From positions 1 through 64,000 of the forward strand of contig JAFGWC010000157.1 in NCBI GenBank assembly GCA_016937695.1: 64,000 nucleotides of DNA, in the 5' to 3' direction. Source of the stretch: Bacteroidales bacterium. GTDB lineage: Bacteria > Bacteroidota > Bacteroidia > Bacteroidales > NBLH01. A model generated the notes under the pieces. The model ran no database searches and had not been told where the DNA came from. It worked only from the letters and a program-made list of their open reading frames with translations. Both the position numbers and the translations under genes were made by a program. Position 1 is the stretch's first letter. Each line of letters begins with the position of its first letter. Shown here piece after piece: positions 46,501-54,580 of the stretch.

Positions 46501-46844
46501 AAACAACCAATTGAATATGCACCATATTTATCAAAAATAGGACTAAAAGTTTGCCCGTTATTTGTAGTTTTCCAAATATTTCCACTTGCAACAGCCACAT
46601 ACCATTCGCTATGGTTATTAGGATTTACAGCAAAATCAGCAATACGACCTGATGCATAAGCAGGGCCTATATTTCTAAATTTCAATCCACTTAAAGTTTC
46701 AGATGAAAATTCATCTTTTTTTTCTTTTGAATCCTCTTTTTCTTTATTCTTTTTTTGAGCTAATAAATCATTATTACTTAAAATCAATACAGATATTAAG
46801 AATAAAATAAATATTCCCCTAAATTTAAACTTCCTCTTTATCAT
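43551..46844 (-). CDS. secreted VPS10/BNR-repeat propeller protein
   Basis: Exported protein of 1097 residues, signal peptide about 1-30. From about 50 to 770 it holds many BNR/sortilin-type blades with Asp-box words such as SVDGGKSWTN, TIDGGKTWKK, STDGGENWRK and SKDKGKTWAS. This matches the VPS10/sortilin-like family that Bacteroidota export in large size. A beta-sandwich and a helical coiled coil (about 960-1085) follow. Some annotations call relatives glycosyl hydrolase, but no sialidase active site is evident. It may bind peptides or glycans. Confidence 0.85.
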   Translation of the reverse strand: MIKRKFKFRGIFILFLISVLILSNNDLLAQKKNKEKEDSKEKKDEFSSETLSGLKFRNIGPAYASGRIADFAVNPNNHSEWYVAVASGNIWKTTNNGQTFSPIFDKYGAYSIGCLKLDPNNTNVIWAGTGENNHQRALGYGDGVYKSVDGGKSWTNMGLKNSRQIGMIAIDKRNSNIVFVAAEGSVWGAGGDRGLYKTIDGGKTWKKVLEISENTGVNNVVIDLDNQDIMYATSEQRRRHVHTKIGGGPESAIYKSTDGGENWRKLSSGLPSGHVGGIGIDVSPVNSNIVYAIIEAEGETGGFFRSTDKGESWEKMSKHSSSGQYYNEIYCDPVDVNKVYSVETFTHFTVDGGKTWKKISDDERHVDDHALWIDPEDTKHFLIGGDGGIYESYDEGNNFRQISNLPVTQFYRVYLDNDLPFYNVYGGTQDNNSIGGPSRNISKNGVSSGEWINTIGGDGFWGAVDSEDPNIVYSEYQYGNLYRFDKKSGERLFIKPQAGKDELTYKWNWNTPFIISQFSNKRLYIAANKVFRSDDRGNSWKVISDDITANIDRNSWPVMGKYWSSDAVVKDVSTSLYGMAVSMAESPVKENLLYVGTDDGLIQITEDVGQIWYKAGFFPGVPANTYVSDVFPSRFDENIVFASFDNMKRDDFKPYLLKSKDKGKTWASIANDLPVNGTVHTIEQDFKNPDLLFVGTEFGFYYSYNGGTNWIQMKSGLPTIAVKDIAIQKRESDIVLATFGRGFYILDDYSPLRSINPNIKNVKAKIFPIKDALVYIQSGKKYGQGATYFLAKNPEFGATFTYYLNEEPKSDKQKRKEIEKKLFKEGKKIKQLTWKEERDENKEDEAYLLFKITDENGNIVRKLTAKPSSGINRITWDLRYEDPYPIKLKDDKFNPFEESSSGLLAMPGKYKVSITLFEKGQFNEIVAPMDFKVNGLNNKTLSVNNINDLISFQKDVSEITKQIIGKKKFTDELNKKIISIKQTVLNSSKTDNDLMLEVLKIEKELDDIIFEFEGYEAKASYEEIPPHKPALLDRLDYVMYTHYNSTSDITETEKEQLKIVKEQFELIKVKIDQVNKQIKNIEDKLNKVGAQWTPGRF

Positions 46845-46910
46845 AATTCCCTTTTTTAGTTATCAATTATCACTTTTTATTTCGTGAATTTAATAATAAT
46901 AATTTTATCA

Positions 46911-46918
46911 CAAAAATA
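46911..46918 (-). promoter_or_regulatory. -7 element before the BNR-repeat gene
   Basis: CAAAAATA on the plus strand is TATTTTTG on the minus strand, 67 bases before the ATG at 46844. Confidence 0.4.
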
Positions 46919-46987
46919 AGATGCAATAACCTATTATTTATCGATAATTTCAATAGATTTTTTAACATATATTAATTTTTAAAGTTA

Positions 46988-46995
46988 TATATTTG
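46988..46995 (+). promoter_or_regulatory. -7 element before the FadL-type gene
   Basis: TATATTTG fits TAnnTTTG, 59 bases before the ATG at 47055. The -33 element is only T-rich. Confidence 0.45.
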
Positions 46996-47054
46996 TCATT
47001 TATGTTATATAATATTATTTTAGCAAAAATTTAACAACCTAAATTGATTTAATT

Positions 47055-48710
47055 ATGAAAAAATTAACATTATCGCTTTTAAGCTTTTTGCTTTCATTTT
47101 CTATGTTTGCAGGAGGTATTGTAACAAACACTAACCAAAGTGCTGCTTGGACAAGAATGATGGTAAGAGATGCATCTACTGATGTTGACGCCGTATTTTA
47201 TAATCCTGCAGGTTTAACCAAACTATCAGATGGCTTGCACATATCTATAAACAACCAAACAATTGGCCAGGTTAAAACTGTTTCAACAGCATACGAATAT
47301 TTAAATAATGCTCCTGTTGAATATGAAGGAAAAATTTCTGCTCCTATTTTCCCTGGTTTTTATGCTGCCTATAAAACTGGCAACTGGGCTTTTTCTTTTG
47401 GGTTTAATGGAATTGGTGGAGGTGGATCTGCAGATTTTGCAACTGGCCTACCTTCAATGGAATTACCAGTAGCAACAATGGTTCCTATGTTTGCAAGTCA
47501 AGGACTTAACGTTACTGACTATAGAATGAATATGAATTTTAAAGGTTCTTCTATTTATTTCGGATTTCAAGTTGGTGCTAGTTATGCTATTAACGAGCAT
47601 ATTTCAGTTTATGCAGGTGGTCGTTATGTAATGGCAAAAAACACTTACGAAGGTGAACTTAAAGATATTGAAATATATGCTGATGGTGCTTGGACAACTC
47701 CTGGTGCTTATTTAACAGGCGTTTCTGCTCAAGCTACTGCTGGTGCAACTCAATTATACGGTACTGCTTCTTTACTTGATCCATTTTTAGCTATGCCAGG
47801 TGGTGGAGATTTAACACTTGCTCAAGCTCAAGCTTACGGCTTTTTAACTGCCGAACAAGTTGCTGGTTTAGAAGGCGGCTTATCAAACTTTGGTATTGAT
47901 CCAACAGGTTTTACAATTAAAGATGTAAATAGTGCATATAATGTACTAGGAGATGATTATTCTTCAAAAGCTGCTCAATTATTAGGAATGGCTACAGTTG
48001 TTGATGCACAAACTGCTGATCAAAAAGCAGAAGTTACTCAAACAGGAAATGGATTTACTCCAATTGTTGGTTTAAATATTTCTGCAATGGATAATAAATT
48101 AAATATTGGTATGAAATACGAATTCAAAACCAATCTTATTTTAACTAACGAAACTACTTTAGACTTTAATACTGCTTGGGATGCATCCGGTAATGTAACA
48201 GAATCAATGTTCCCTGATGGCAAAGAAATTAATGCAGATATGCCTGCAATGTTTTCTATTGGTGTTAAATATCAAGTATTAGATGCGTTAAGTGTTCAAG
48301 CCGGTTTCCACACTTATTTTGATGGACAAGTTGATTGGGACAATGTTGTAGATGTAAAAGGTAACTCTTTTGAATATGCTTTAGGTGCAGAATATAACGT
48401 AACAGACAATATTCTTGTAAGTGCAGGTTGGTTAATGACAAGAACAAGTGTTCGCGAAAGTTATCAAACTGATTTATCTTATAGCTTAAACACTAATACC
48501 TTTGGTGCTGGTGGAATGTATAAAATAAATGACATGTTTTCAGTTGAATTAGGTGCTTTCTATACTTTATATGAAGATGCTGTTGTTTCTAAATATTATG
48601 ATTCTTTCCCTACTTTTTATGATGAAACTTATAAAAAGACTGCTTGGGGAGTTGGTGTTGGCGTTAATATCAATCTTTTCGGTGGTAGTACTGCAAGTGC
48701 TGAAGAATAA
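47055..48710 (+). CDS. FadL/TodX-type outer-membrane transporter (OMPP1)
   Basis: Outer-membrane barrel of 551 residues in the OMPP1/FadL/TodX family that takes up long-chain fatty acids or other hydrophobic compounds. The signal peptide is about 1-18 (SFSMFAGG). The diagnostic N-terminal NQSAAWTRMMVRDASTDVDAVFYNPAGLT matches the hatch and the NPAG motif. The remainder alternates barrel strands, with a glycine- and alanine-rich insertion about 215-310. The substrate cannot be told from sequence. A strong terminator follows. Confidence 0.92.
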   Translation: MKKLTLSLLSFLLSFSMFAGGIVTNTNQSAAWTRMMVRDASTDVDAVFYNPAGLTKLSDGLHISINNQTIGQVKTVSTAYEYLNNAPVEYEGKISAPIFPGFYAAYKTGNWAFSFGFNGIGGGGSADFATGLPSMELPVATMVPMFASQGLNVTDYRMNMNFKGSSIYFGFQVGASYAINEHISVYAGGRYVMAKNTYEGELKDIEIYADGAWTTPGAYLTGVSAQATAGATQLYGTASLLDPFLAMPGGGDLTLAQAQAYGFLTAEQVAGLEGGLSNFGIDPTGFTIKDVNSAYNVLGDDYSSKAAQLLGMATVVDAQTADQKAEVTQTGNGFTPIVGLNISAMDNKLNIGMKYEFKTNLILTNETTLDFNTAWDASGNVTESMFPDGKEINADMPAMFSIGVKYQVLDALSVQAGFHTYFDGQVDWDNVVDVKGNSFEYALGAEYNVTDNILVSAGWLMTRTSVRESYQTDLSYSLNTNTFGAGGMYKINDMFSVELGAFYTLYEDAVVSKYYDSFPTFYDETYKKTAWGVGVGVNINLFGGSTASAEE

Positions 48711-48731
48711 AATATTAATTCAAAAAATTTT

Positions 48732-48768
48732 AATAGACTTTCCCAATGGGAAAGTCTATTTTTTTTAC
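48732..48768 (+). terminator. terminator after the FadL-type gene
   Basis: A 13-bp perfect stem, AATAGACTTTCCC with GGGAAAGTCTATT, has a three-base loop and a T-run. Confidence 0.93.
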
Positions 48769-48856
48769 TGATTTAATTATATTTGAATACTTGAAAAATA
48801 AATTACTAATATTTTAGTTTTATAATTATCATTCTAAAATATATAAAAAAAATTAT

Positions 48857-49549
48857 ATGAACATTTTAAGAATACTTACACTATTATTTTTAATTAGTAT
48901 TAATACTAGTTTATTTTCACAAACAATAGAAACACCAAATTCTGCTTTTGCAAGTCATCCATTAATGATTACTAAAATTGAATTATCTGAAAATCAAACA
49001 GTTATTGAATTAGAGCTTGAAAATCAATCGCCAAACGGATATTTTTGTGCTGATAAAAGTATTTCTTTACTTGATACTAAAAGATCTGTAAAATATGAAT
49101 TAATTAAATCAAAAGGCATTCCTGTATGTCCTGCAAATTATAAATTCAAATCGGTTGGCGAAAAATTGACTTTTCAGTTGTTTTTTCCTGAAATTTTACC
49201 ACAAACAAAATATTTAAGTATAATTGAAAATTGTGATAATAACTGTTTTTCTATACTTGGTATTATAATTGACTCGGAAATGAATACCGAAATTAATCTT
49301 GCTTATAATTATTATTTTGAAGGAAAACTTGATTTTGCTTTAGCAGCATTCTTAAATGTTATTAAAAATAATCCTGACTACCAATTTGGTTATTTATATT
49401 CTAATGTAATTCAAATTTATGCCGAAAAAAATGATATTGAGTCAGCTAAACTTTGGTATAATAAATTGAACGAATCTGAATTTATGGATAAAAAAATTGT
49501 TTTAAATAACTTAAAATCAAAAGCTTATTACAGCAAATTGATTTTTTAG
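48857..49549 (+). CDS. exported protein with C-terminal TPR-like repeat
   Basis: Protein of 230 residues with a signal peptide ending near LFSQ (about 22). The middle (about 30-140) is beta-rich with four cysteines (YFCADKS, VCPANYK, ENCDNNC), and the C-terminal third has a TPR-like pair (NLAYNYYFEGKLDFALAAF and YSNVIQIYAEKNDIESAK). I do not recognise a specific family. It lies between the FadL gene terminator and thyA, which has its own promoter. Confidence 0.75.
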   Translation: MNILRILTLLFLISINTSLFSQTIETPNSAFASHPLMITKIELSENQTVIELELENQSPNGYFCADKSISLLDTKRSVKYELIKSKGIPVCPANYKFKSVGEKLTFQLFFPEILPQTKYLSIIENCDNNCFSILGIIIDSEMNTEINLAYNYYFEGKLDFALAAFLNVIKNNPDYQFGYLYSNVIQIYAEKNDIESAKLWYNKLNESEFMDKKIVLNNLKSKAYYSKLIF

Positions 49550-49588
49550 TTATTCCAATAATTTTACTTTTAAAAAGTATTCAATTAA

Positions 49589-49596
49589 TATTTTTG
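49589..49596 (+). promoter_or_regulatory. -7 element before thyA
   Basis: TATTTTTG fits TAnnTTTG, 30 bases before the thyA ATG. Confidence 0.4.
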
Positions 49597-49625
49597 CATA
49601 AAATAATTTACAGGAATTTAAATTA

Positions 49626-50420
49626 ATGAAACAATACCTAAAACTTCTTGACCATGTATTAAACAATGGTATTAAAAAAGAAGACCGAACAGGAACAGGA
49701 ACAATTAGTACTTTTGGCTATCAAATGAGATTTAATCTTGAAGATGGTTTTCCGTTAATTACTACAAAAAATACACATCTTCACTCAATTATTCATGAAC
49801 TGCTTTGGTTTATTAATGGAGATACCAATGTAAAATACTTACAAGACAATAAAGTAAGAATTTGGAACGAATGGGCAGATGAAAATGGCGATTTAGGAAG
49901 AATATATGGCTATCAATGGCGCTCGTGGACTGCGGATGACGGAAAAAATATTGATCAGCTTAAAAACTTAATTTCAGATATAAAAAATAATCCTAATTCG
50001 AGAAGGCATATTATAAGTGCATGGAATGTTGGCGATCTCGATAAAATGGCATTACCACCATGTCATATTCTTTTTCAATTTTATGTTGCTGATGGTAAAT
50101 TATCATGTCAATTATACCAAAGAAGCGCAGATATTTTTCTTGGCGTTCCATTTAATATTGCATCTTACTCTTTATTTTTAATGATGGTTGCACAAGCTAC
50201 CGGATTAAAAGCAGGTGAATTTATTCACACTCTTGGCGATGCACATATCTATCTCAATCATATAGAACAAGTTAAGCTACAATTAAAAAGAGAGCCTAAA
50301 AAATTGCCAATTATGAAAATTAATACTGATGTTAAATCAATTTTCGATTTCAAATATGATGATTTTAAAATTGAAAATTATGAATTTCATCCTCACATAA
50401 AAGGTGAGATTTCGGTTTAG
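49626..50420 (+). CDS. thyA: thymidylate synthase
   Basis: Converts dUMP to dTMP using methylene-tetrahydrofolate, which yields dihydrofolate. The protein has 264 residues, the E. coli length. Signatures are [16 protein letters not shown] near 19-34, the active-site region [13 protein letters not shown] with nucleophile Cys near 146, [21 protein letters not shown] near 160-180 and the C-terminal [10 protein letters not shown]. folA, which regenerates tetrahydrofolate, begins 15 bases after the stop, so the pair forms a functional operon. Confidence 0.98.
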   Translation: MKQYLKLLDHVLNNGIKKEDRTGTGTISTFGYQMRFNLEDGFPLITTKNTHLHSIIHELLWFINGDTNVKYLQDNKVRIWNEWADENGDLGRIYGYQWRSWTADDGKNIDQLKNLISDIKNNPNSRRHIISAWNVGDLDKMALPPCHILFQFYVADGKLSCQLYQRSADIFLGVPFNIASYSLFLMMVAQATGLKAGEFIHTLGDAHIYLNHIEQVKLQLKREPKKLPIMKINTDVKSIFDFKYDDFKIENYEFHPHIKGEISV

Positions 50421-50435
50421 TATAAATTTATTATA

Positions 50436-50924
50436 ATGAAAATATCAATAATTGTTGCCTTTGATGAAAAAAGTGGAATAGGAAAAGATAATAATTTACT
50501 TTGCTATTTACCTGCCGATTTAAAAAATTTCAAAAAGCTTACAAGTGGAAATGCTATAATTATGGGCAGAAAAACTTTTGAATCCTTACCAAATGGAGCT
50601 TTACCAAACAGAAGAAATATTGTAATAACAAAAAATGAAAAATTTAATTCAAATAATATCGAAATAACAAATTCAATAGACAAAGCTATCAATCTATGCA
50701 AAAACGAAAATGAAATTTTTATAATTGGCGGTGCTCAAATTTATAATCAATTTATTAAAAAAGTAGATTATTTATACATTACCAAAATACATCATGTTTT
50801 TGACGCTGATACTTTTTTTCCTGAAATTGATAACAAAAAATGGAAAATAGAATCAGACGAATATTTTAAATCAGATGAAAAAAACAAATTCTCATTTTCA
50901 TTTATAAAACTATCAAGGATTTAA
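50436..50924 (+). CDS. folA: dihydrofolate reductase
   Basis: Reduces dihydrofolate to tetrahydrofolate with NADPH. The protein has 162 residues. It begins ISIIVAFDEKSGIGKDNNLLCYLPADLKNFKKLT, with the Asp-for-Glu at the substrate position (LPADL). Further motifs are IIMGRKTFESLP near 40 and FIIGGAQIYNQF near 94-105. It is translated behind thyA. Confidence 0.96.
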   Translation: MKISIIVAFDEKSGIGKDNNLLCYLPADLKNFKKLTSGNAIIMGRKTFESLPNGALPNRRNIVITKNEKFNSNNIEITNSIDKAINLCKNENEIFIIGGAQIYNQFIKKVDYLYITKIHHVFDADTFFPEIDNKKWKIESDEYFKSDEKNKFSFSFIKLSRI

Positions 50925-50942
50925 TTTGCTGATTATCAGCAA
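50924..50942. other. perfect palindrome at the folA stop
   Basis: TTTGCTGAT and ATCAGCAAA flank a single T, a 9-bp stem right after the folA stop codon. No T tract follows, so it may be a protein-binding site or an RNA-stabilising hairpin rather than a terminator. Confidence 0.35.
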
Positions 50943-51062
50943 ACAACAACGATTTGATTAAAATATCAGAAAAAATATTAATCTAAAATTAAACCTTCTT
51001 CTTTTTTCAAGGTCATATAAGCAAAATAAAAACAAATTAGTTTTAACTTAAAAAAATATGAC

Positions 51063-51890
51063 ATGAAAACAATGAAATTAAAATCTATTTTCCTTTTAAC
51101 AGCAATTTTAATTTTTGCATTAACATCGTGCGAAAAAAGCAGTTTTGAAAGTAATAATGAAGCTATACTTACAACAGAAGAAGCATCTTCAGCTGATGGT
51201 CTTTTTGACGATGCAGATGATCAAAGCGAAATATATGATGACAATGAGTATAAAAGTACTGAAGATTTAAGCTATTGTCAACCAACAATTACCATTGAAT
51301 ATCCTGAAGGAACTCCTTATCCAAGAATAGTGACTATTGATTTTGGAAACGACGGATGTGAAGGAAGAAACGGAAGAGTTAGAAAAGGAATTATAATTTA
51401 TACTCTTACCAACGATTTTAGTGAACTAGGCTCTCAAAGAATTATAAGTTTTGATAATTATTACGTAAATGATTTTAAGATAGAAGGCTCAAAAACAATT
51501 ACAAATACAGGGATTAATGAAATTGGTAATTTGACAAGAAAAATTGAAGTAAATGGACAAATTACAACTCCAGAAGGAAATGTAATTATAAGAAATGCAA
51601 TAAGATACAAAGAATTAATTGAAGGATTTGGTACTCCTGAAGATCATTGGGATGATGTATTTTCGATTACAGGAACTGCAAGCGGCATAAATTCAAATGG
51701 AAATTCTTACGAATCAGAAATAATTGAGCCTTTGATTAAAGCAAGAAACTGTAAATGGGTTCAAACTGGCATTTTAAGCATCATTAGCGATGAAAACACT
51801 ATCACAATAGACTTTGGTCAAGGCACTTGCGATAATGTAGCCACTGCAACTATAAATGGCGAAGAAAAAGAAATTAAATTTAGATGGTAA
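51063..51890 (+). CDS. hypothetical lipoprotein
   Basis: Predicted lipoprotein of 275 residues with a hydrophobic start and lipobox LTSC (Cys23), then an acidic low-complexity linker (DADDQSEIYDDNEYKST). The mature part is beta-rich and roughly two-fold: IDFGNDGCEGRNGRVRKG near 98 and IDFGQGTCDNVATATING near 250 resemble each other, each with a Cys. The pattern is common in uncharacterised Bacteroidota lipoproteins. No function can be assigned. Confidence 0.78.
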   Translation: MKTMKLKSIFLLTAILIFALTSCEKSSFESNNEAILTTEEASSADGLFDDADDQSEIYDDNEYKSTEDLSYCQPTITIEYPEGTPYPRIVTIDFGNDGCEGRNGRVRKGIIIYTLTNDFSELGSQRIISFDNYYVNDFKIEGSKTITNTGINEIGNLTRKIEVNGQITTPEGNVIIRNAIRYKELIEGFGTPEDHWDDVFSITGTASGINSNGNSYESEIIEPLIKARNCKWVQTGILSIISDENTITIDFGQGTCDNVATATINGEEKEIKFRW

Positions 51891-51903
51891 AGTTTAGTTA
51901 TAA

Positions 51904-52461
51904 TTAGTTTGAAATGTAAGCATGAGCATCAGCATTGTTCATGCTTCTTTGTTTTTCAATAATCATATCGCTGTAAGAAACCGGAATCAAATCATTTTTA
52001 TCTACACCAAATAAGTTTAAATAAAATTTACATTGTTGCAGTAAATTTTCTTTATCATCATTTTCTTTTCCAATAGCCTCAACTTCAATAAATTGGCCTA
52101 AATCTTTTACTTTATCTAAATGAAATTTAACATTACCGATAAAGAAAATTTCTCTTTCTTTATCAACAATAACATGAATTCCTAGTGCCTTAGTAAGAAG
52201 TTCTTTTAAAAGGTTGTTAGAAGAGCTTTTATATAATAAAATATCACTTTCTTTAGGTCCGTCTTTATCTTCTCTGTCATATTGTATTAAAACATTCTCA
52301 ATTGTACCTTCTCTTAATTTTAATCTACCTGAATTAGTATTAAAATACGTATCTACCTGATGATCAACTCCTTTAAATACAGCATTTCCTGTATTTAAAA
52401 TTTGTCGTATTCTATCGATATCATCACATTTTGCTTTAATTTCAATATTAATATGTTTCAT
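51904..52461 (-). CDS. CYTH-domain protein (class IV adenylate cyclase-like)
   Basis: CYTH-fold protein of 185 residues, the family of class IV adenylate cyclases, thiamine triphosphatases and polyphosphate-processing enzymes. The N-terminal strand reads NIEIKAK, where the canonical ExExK has Asn in place of the first Glu. Other tunnel strands are QVDTYFNTNSGRLKLREG, LIQYDRED and KDLGQFIEVEAIG. The C-terminal part (about 150-185) extends past the core. Activity on triphosphates is likely but the substrate is open. It is convergent with the lipoprotein gene by 13 bases. Confidence 0.87.
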   Translation of the reverse strand: MKHINIEIKAKCDDIDRIRQILNTGNAVFKGVDHQVDTYFNTNSGRLKLREGTIENVLIQYDREDKDGPKESDILLYKSSSNNLLKELLTKALGIHVIVDKEREIFFIGNVKFHLDKVKDLGQFIEVEAIGKENDDKENLLQQCKFYLNLFGVDKNDLIPVSYSDMIIEKQRSMNNADAHAYISN

Positions 52462-52566
52462 TAGTACATAATTTTGTTGTTTTTAGTTGTTAATTAAACT
52501 TTTTTATTTATTATTTATTGCTCAGGCATAGCATTTTTTTACGAAAAAAAGAAAATATCAATAAAA

Positions 52567-53166
52567 TTAATCTTTAATGCATCTAACAGAAAACGACCAA
52601 GATTTTGGTCTTGTACGTCTAAAAACTTGCTTGCTGTCTTTGTAAAATTGACGATACCATGCAACACCATTTTGCTCTGTTGAAGTCCAGAAAAAAGCCT
52701 GTATATTGATTAGATTATTATTAGCCGGCGGATTTCTATATCCTCCTAATAAAATATTAAATCCTAAAGTAGTGTCATTTAATAATTTACTTCCTTGGTC
52801 AGTTCCTCTCCATTTGTCATACTTATCTAAATCAGCTTCAGCCATACCCAAATATGTTTCCAATTGTTTCCACTCCTGATCAGATGGTAAATGCCATCCT
52901 GCCGGGCAAGCAGTTATTGCTGCATCCCAATTATATAATCTACCAAAAACTTTACAATTTTCAGCTTTTTTATTATAACACCAAGATTTATCAGTTTTAA
53001 AGTTTAAATTTTGTGCCATCCAAACTTGGTTAGCAATTGTAACTGTTTTATAATTGGAACTATCTCTTATATCTAATAAGATTTCATTATTGTTTTGTGC
53101 AAAAGCAGTCAAACTTGAAAATGCAACAAATACAAATAGAACTTTTTTAAATAACGTTTTTATCAT
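52567..53166 (-). CDS. exported FISUMP-domain protein
   Basis: Protein of 199 residues with a signal peptide (about 1-23, AFAQ) and one FISUMP domain (Fibrobacter succinogenes major paralogous domain). Diagnostic words are IANQVWMAQNLNF, GRLYNWDAAITACPAGWHLPSDQEW and FWTSTE, ending WSFSVRCIKD. These domains belong to surface proteins of Fibrobacterota and Bacteroidota; their role is unclear. It is a single gene with a good -7 element and a palindrome at the -33 position. Confidence 0.9.
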   Translation of the reverse strand: MIKTLFKKVLFVFVAFSSLTAFAQNNNEILLDIRDSSNYKTVTIANQVWMAQNLNFKTDKSWCYNKKAENCKVFGRLYNWDAAITACPAGWHLPSDQEWKQLETYLGMAEADLDKYDKWRGTDQGSKLLNDTTLGFNILLGGYRNPPANNNLINIQAFFWTSTEQNGVAWYRQFYKDSKQVFRRTRPKSWSFSVRCIKD

Positions 53167-53192
53167 TATAATTACTTTTTTTTAATAGGGCA

Positions 53193-53200
53193 CAAAAGTA
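53193..53200 (-). promoter_or_regulatory. -7 element before the FISUMP gene
   Basis: CAAAAGTA on the plus strand is TACTTTTG on the minus strand, 27 bases before the ATG at 53166. Confidence 0.45.
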
Positions 53201-53219
53201 GTTTTTTATTCTCTTTAAC

Positions 53220-53232
53220 CCGAATAATTCGG
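53220..53232. promoter_or_regulatory. perfect palindrome CCGAATAATTCGG, possible operator
   Basis: CCGAAT and ATTCGG are exact reverse complements around a single A. On the minus strand the site is centred about 26 bases upstream of the -7 element, so it covers the expected -33 position. It is GC-richer than its surroundings. The rest of 53167-53482 (316 bases) holds no gene, only this site and the ECF-type element at 53427-53456. Confidence 0.4.
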
Positions 53233-53426
53233 ATATTATATACTTATTTTTCTATACATTTAACAAATAATGTATAAATTTTGTTTTATTTATCTTTTAA
53301 ATATCTCAAATTTGGATGTGCTTTTTCTTTTACTGAAACCAACATATTGTATTAATAATAAACAGCTTAGTTATATAAATAAGGAATTTAATAAATAATT
53401 AAGTTTAAATAAAAAAAGACTAAACC

Positions 53427-53456
53427 CACAAGTATTTTAAGAATTTTGTGTCAAAA
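53427..53456 (+). promoter_or_regulatory. probable ECF sigma promoter, copy 1
   Basis: CAAGTATTTTAA, then GTGTCAAAA, with 19 bases from the C of CAAG to the G of GTGTC. The same element with the same spacing lies at 54050-54079. It sits about 27 bases before the sigma gene ATG and has no TAnnTTTG shape, as expected for a promoter read by the ECF sigma itself. Confidence 0.5.
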
Positions 53457-53482
53457 GAAAAAACTTAAACAAAGTTTTAATA

Positions 53483-54043
53483 ATGGATGATAATCAATTA
53501 ATAAAAAACATACAAAACAAAGACAGTAAAGCATTTCAAACTTTAGTTGAAAGGCATCAGACAAAAGTGATAAATATTTGTAATGGTTTTGTACATAATA
53601 AAGACGATGCGCAAGATATTGCGCAAGAAGTTTTTATTGAAATTTACAAATCAATAGATAAATTTAGAAGTGAAGCCAAGCTTTCTACATGGATTTACAG
53701 AATAAGCGTAAATAAATCATTAAATTTTATAAGAGATAATAAAAAAAATAAATGGCTTCAAAGTTTAGATTTATTATTTGTATCAGATAAAAATATTAAT
53801 AATAATAGTTTTATTGATGAAGATAAATTGGAAGAGGAAGAAAAAACGAAAATTATACATCAAGCATTAAATTCTTTAGCCGAAAATCAAAAAATTGCTT
53901 TTACGCTAAATAAGTATGAAGATCTTAGTTATAAAGAAATATCTGAAATAATGAAAATATCTATATCATCGGTTGAATCTTTGATGTTTAGAGCAAAAAA
54001 GAATTTGCAAAAAAAATTAATAAATTATTATCAAAAAAAATAA
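53483..54043 (+). CDS. ECF-family RNA polymerase sigma factor
   Basis: Sigma-70 family ECF protein of 186 residues. Region 2 runs about 20-90 (FQTLVERHQTKVINICNGFVHNKDDAQDIAQEVFIEIYKSIDKFR; STWIYRISVNKSLN). Region 4 is about 128-180 with the helix-turn-helix LSYKEISEIMKISISSVESLMFRAKK. There is no region 3, as usual for ECF. It heads an operon with an anti-sigma factor and two Spy-like periplasmic proteins, so it probably answers envelope or metal stress. Confidence 0.94.
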   Translation: MDDNQLIKNIQNKDSKAFQTLVERHQTKVINICNGFVHNKDDAQDIAQEVFIEIYKSIDKFRSEAKLSTWIYRISVNKSLNFIRDNKKNKWLQSLDLLFVSDKNINNNSFIDEDKLEEEEKTKIIHQALNSLAENQKIAFTLNKYEDLSYKEISEIMKISISSVESLMFRAKKNLQKKLINYYQKK

Positions 54044-54049
54044 ACTAAA

Positions 54050-54079
54050 CGCAAGTTTTTTAAATTAATAGTGTCAAAA
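54050..54079 (+). promoter_or_regulatory. probable ECF sigma promoter, copy 2
   Basis: CAAGTTTTTTAA, then GTGTCAAAA, matching copy 1 at 22 of 28 positions with identical spacing. It lies in the short sigma/anti-sigma gap and contains the GTG at 54071, which is therefore unlikely to be a start codon. Confidence 0.5.
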
Positions 54080-54097
54080 TACAAAAACAACGAAACA

Positions 54098-54565
54098 ATG
54101 AAATGCAAAGAAGTAAATAAAGAGCTTATTTTTTATACAGATAATAACTTATCTAAAGAAAAAAAACAAGCGATTGAAAATCATTTAAAAACATGCGCTC
54201 ATTGTCGTAATTTATATAATGTTTTTAAAGAGAGCTTTGAAATTATAGAAAAAGAAAAGATAAAGGAATTGGATTCTTTTTTCTATTCACACTTATCAGA
54301 AAAAATAAATCAAATTGAAAATAAGAAAGAAAAAGTTATTTGGTTAAAATCAAAACAAGTTTATTTTCAAGCAATTGCAGCAAGTTTAATAATATTTTTA
54401 AGTATTTATTCCGGTATTTTTTTAGGAACAACTAATTTGGATAAAAGTGCTAATTATACAAATTCAGAAGATTATGAATTATTTGCAGAATCATATAATT
54501 TAAATCAAAATACAAAAAGCACATATGAAATGAGCTTATTAGAAATAGAAGAAAAAAACAAGTAA
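54098..54565 (+). CDS. anti-sigma factor with zinc-finger domain
   Basis: Membrane anti-sigma factor. From the ATG at 54098 it has 155 residues and starts MKCKEVNKELIFY. The ZAS motif HxxxCxxC is HLKTCAHC near 33-40. A single membrane segment (IAASLIIFLSIYSGIFLG, about 90-108) leaves a short periplasmic tail. I prefer this start to the in-frame GTG at 54071, because that GTG lies within a copy of the ECF-type promoter and zinc-finger anti-sigmas usually begin with M-x-C. The sigma gene lies 54 bases upstream and the Spy-like gene 15 bases downstream. Confidence 0.85.
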   Translation: MKCKEVNKELIFYTDNNLSKEKKQAIENHLKTCAHCRNLYNVFKESFEIIEKEKIKELDSFFYSHLSEKINQIENKKEKVIWLKSKQVYFQAIAASLIIFLSIYSGIFLGTTNLDKSANYTNSEDYELFAESYNLNQNTKSTYEMSLLEIEEKNK

Positions 54566-54580
54566 TATAAAAAACTAATT

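Noticed and set aside
48553-48771. Plus-strand frame of 72 codons overlapping the FadL-type gene end
   Set aside because: It overlaps the barrel's last strands in another frame and runs into the terminator hairpin.
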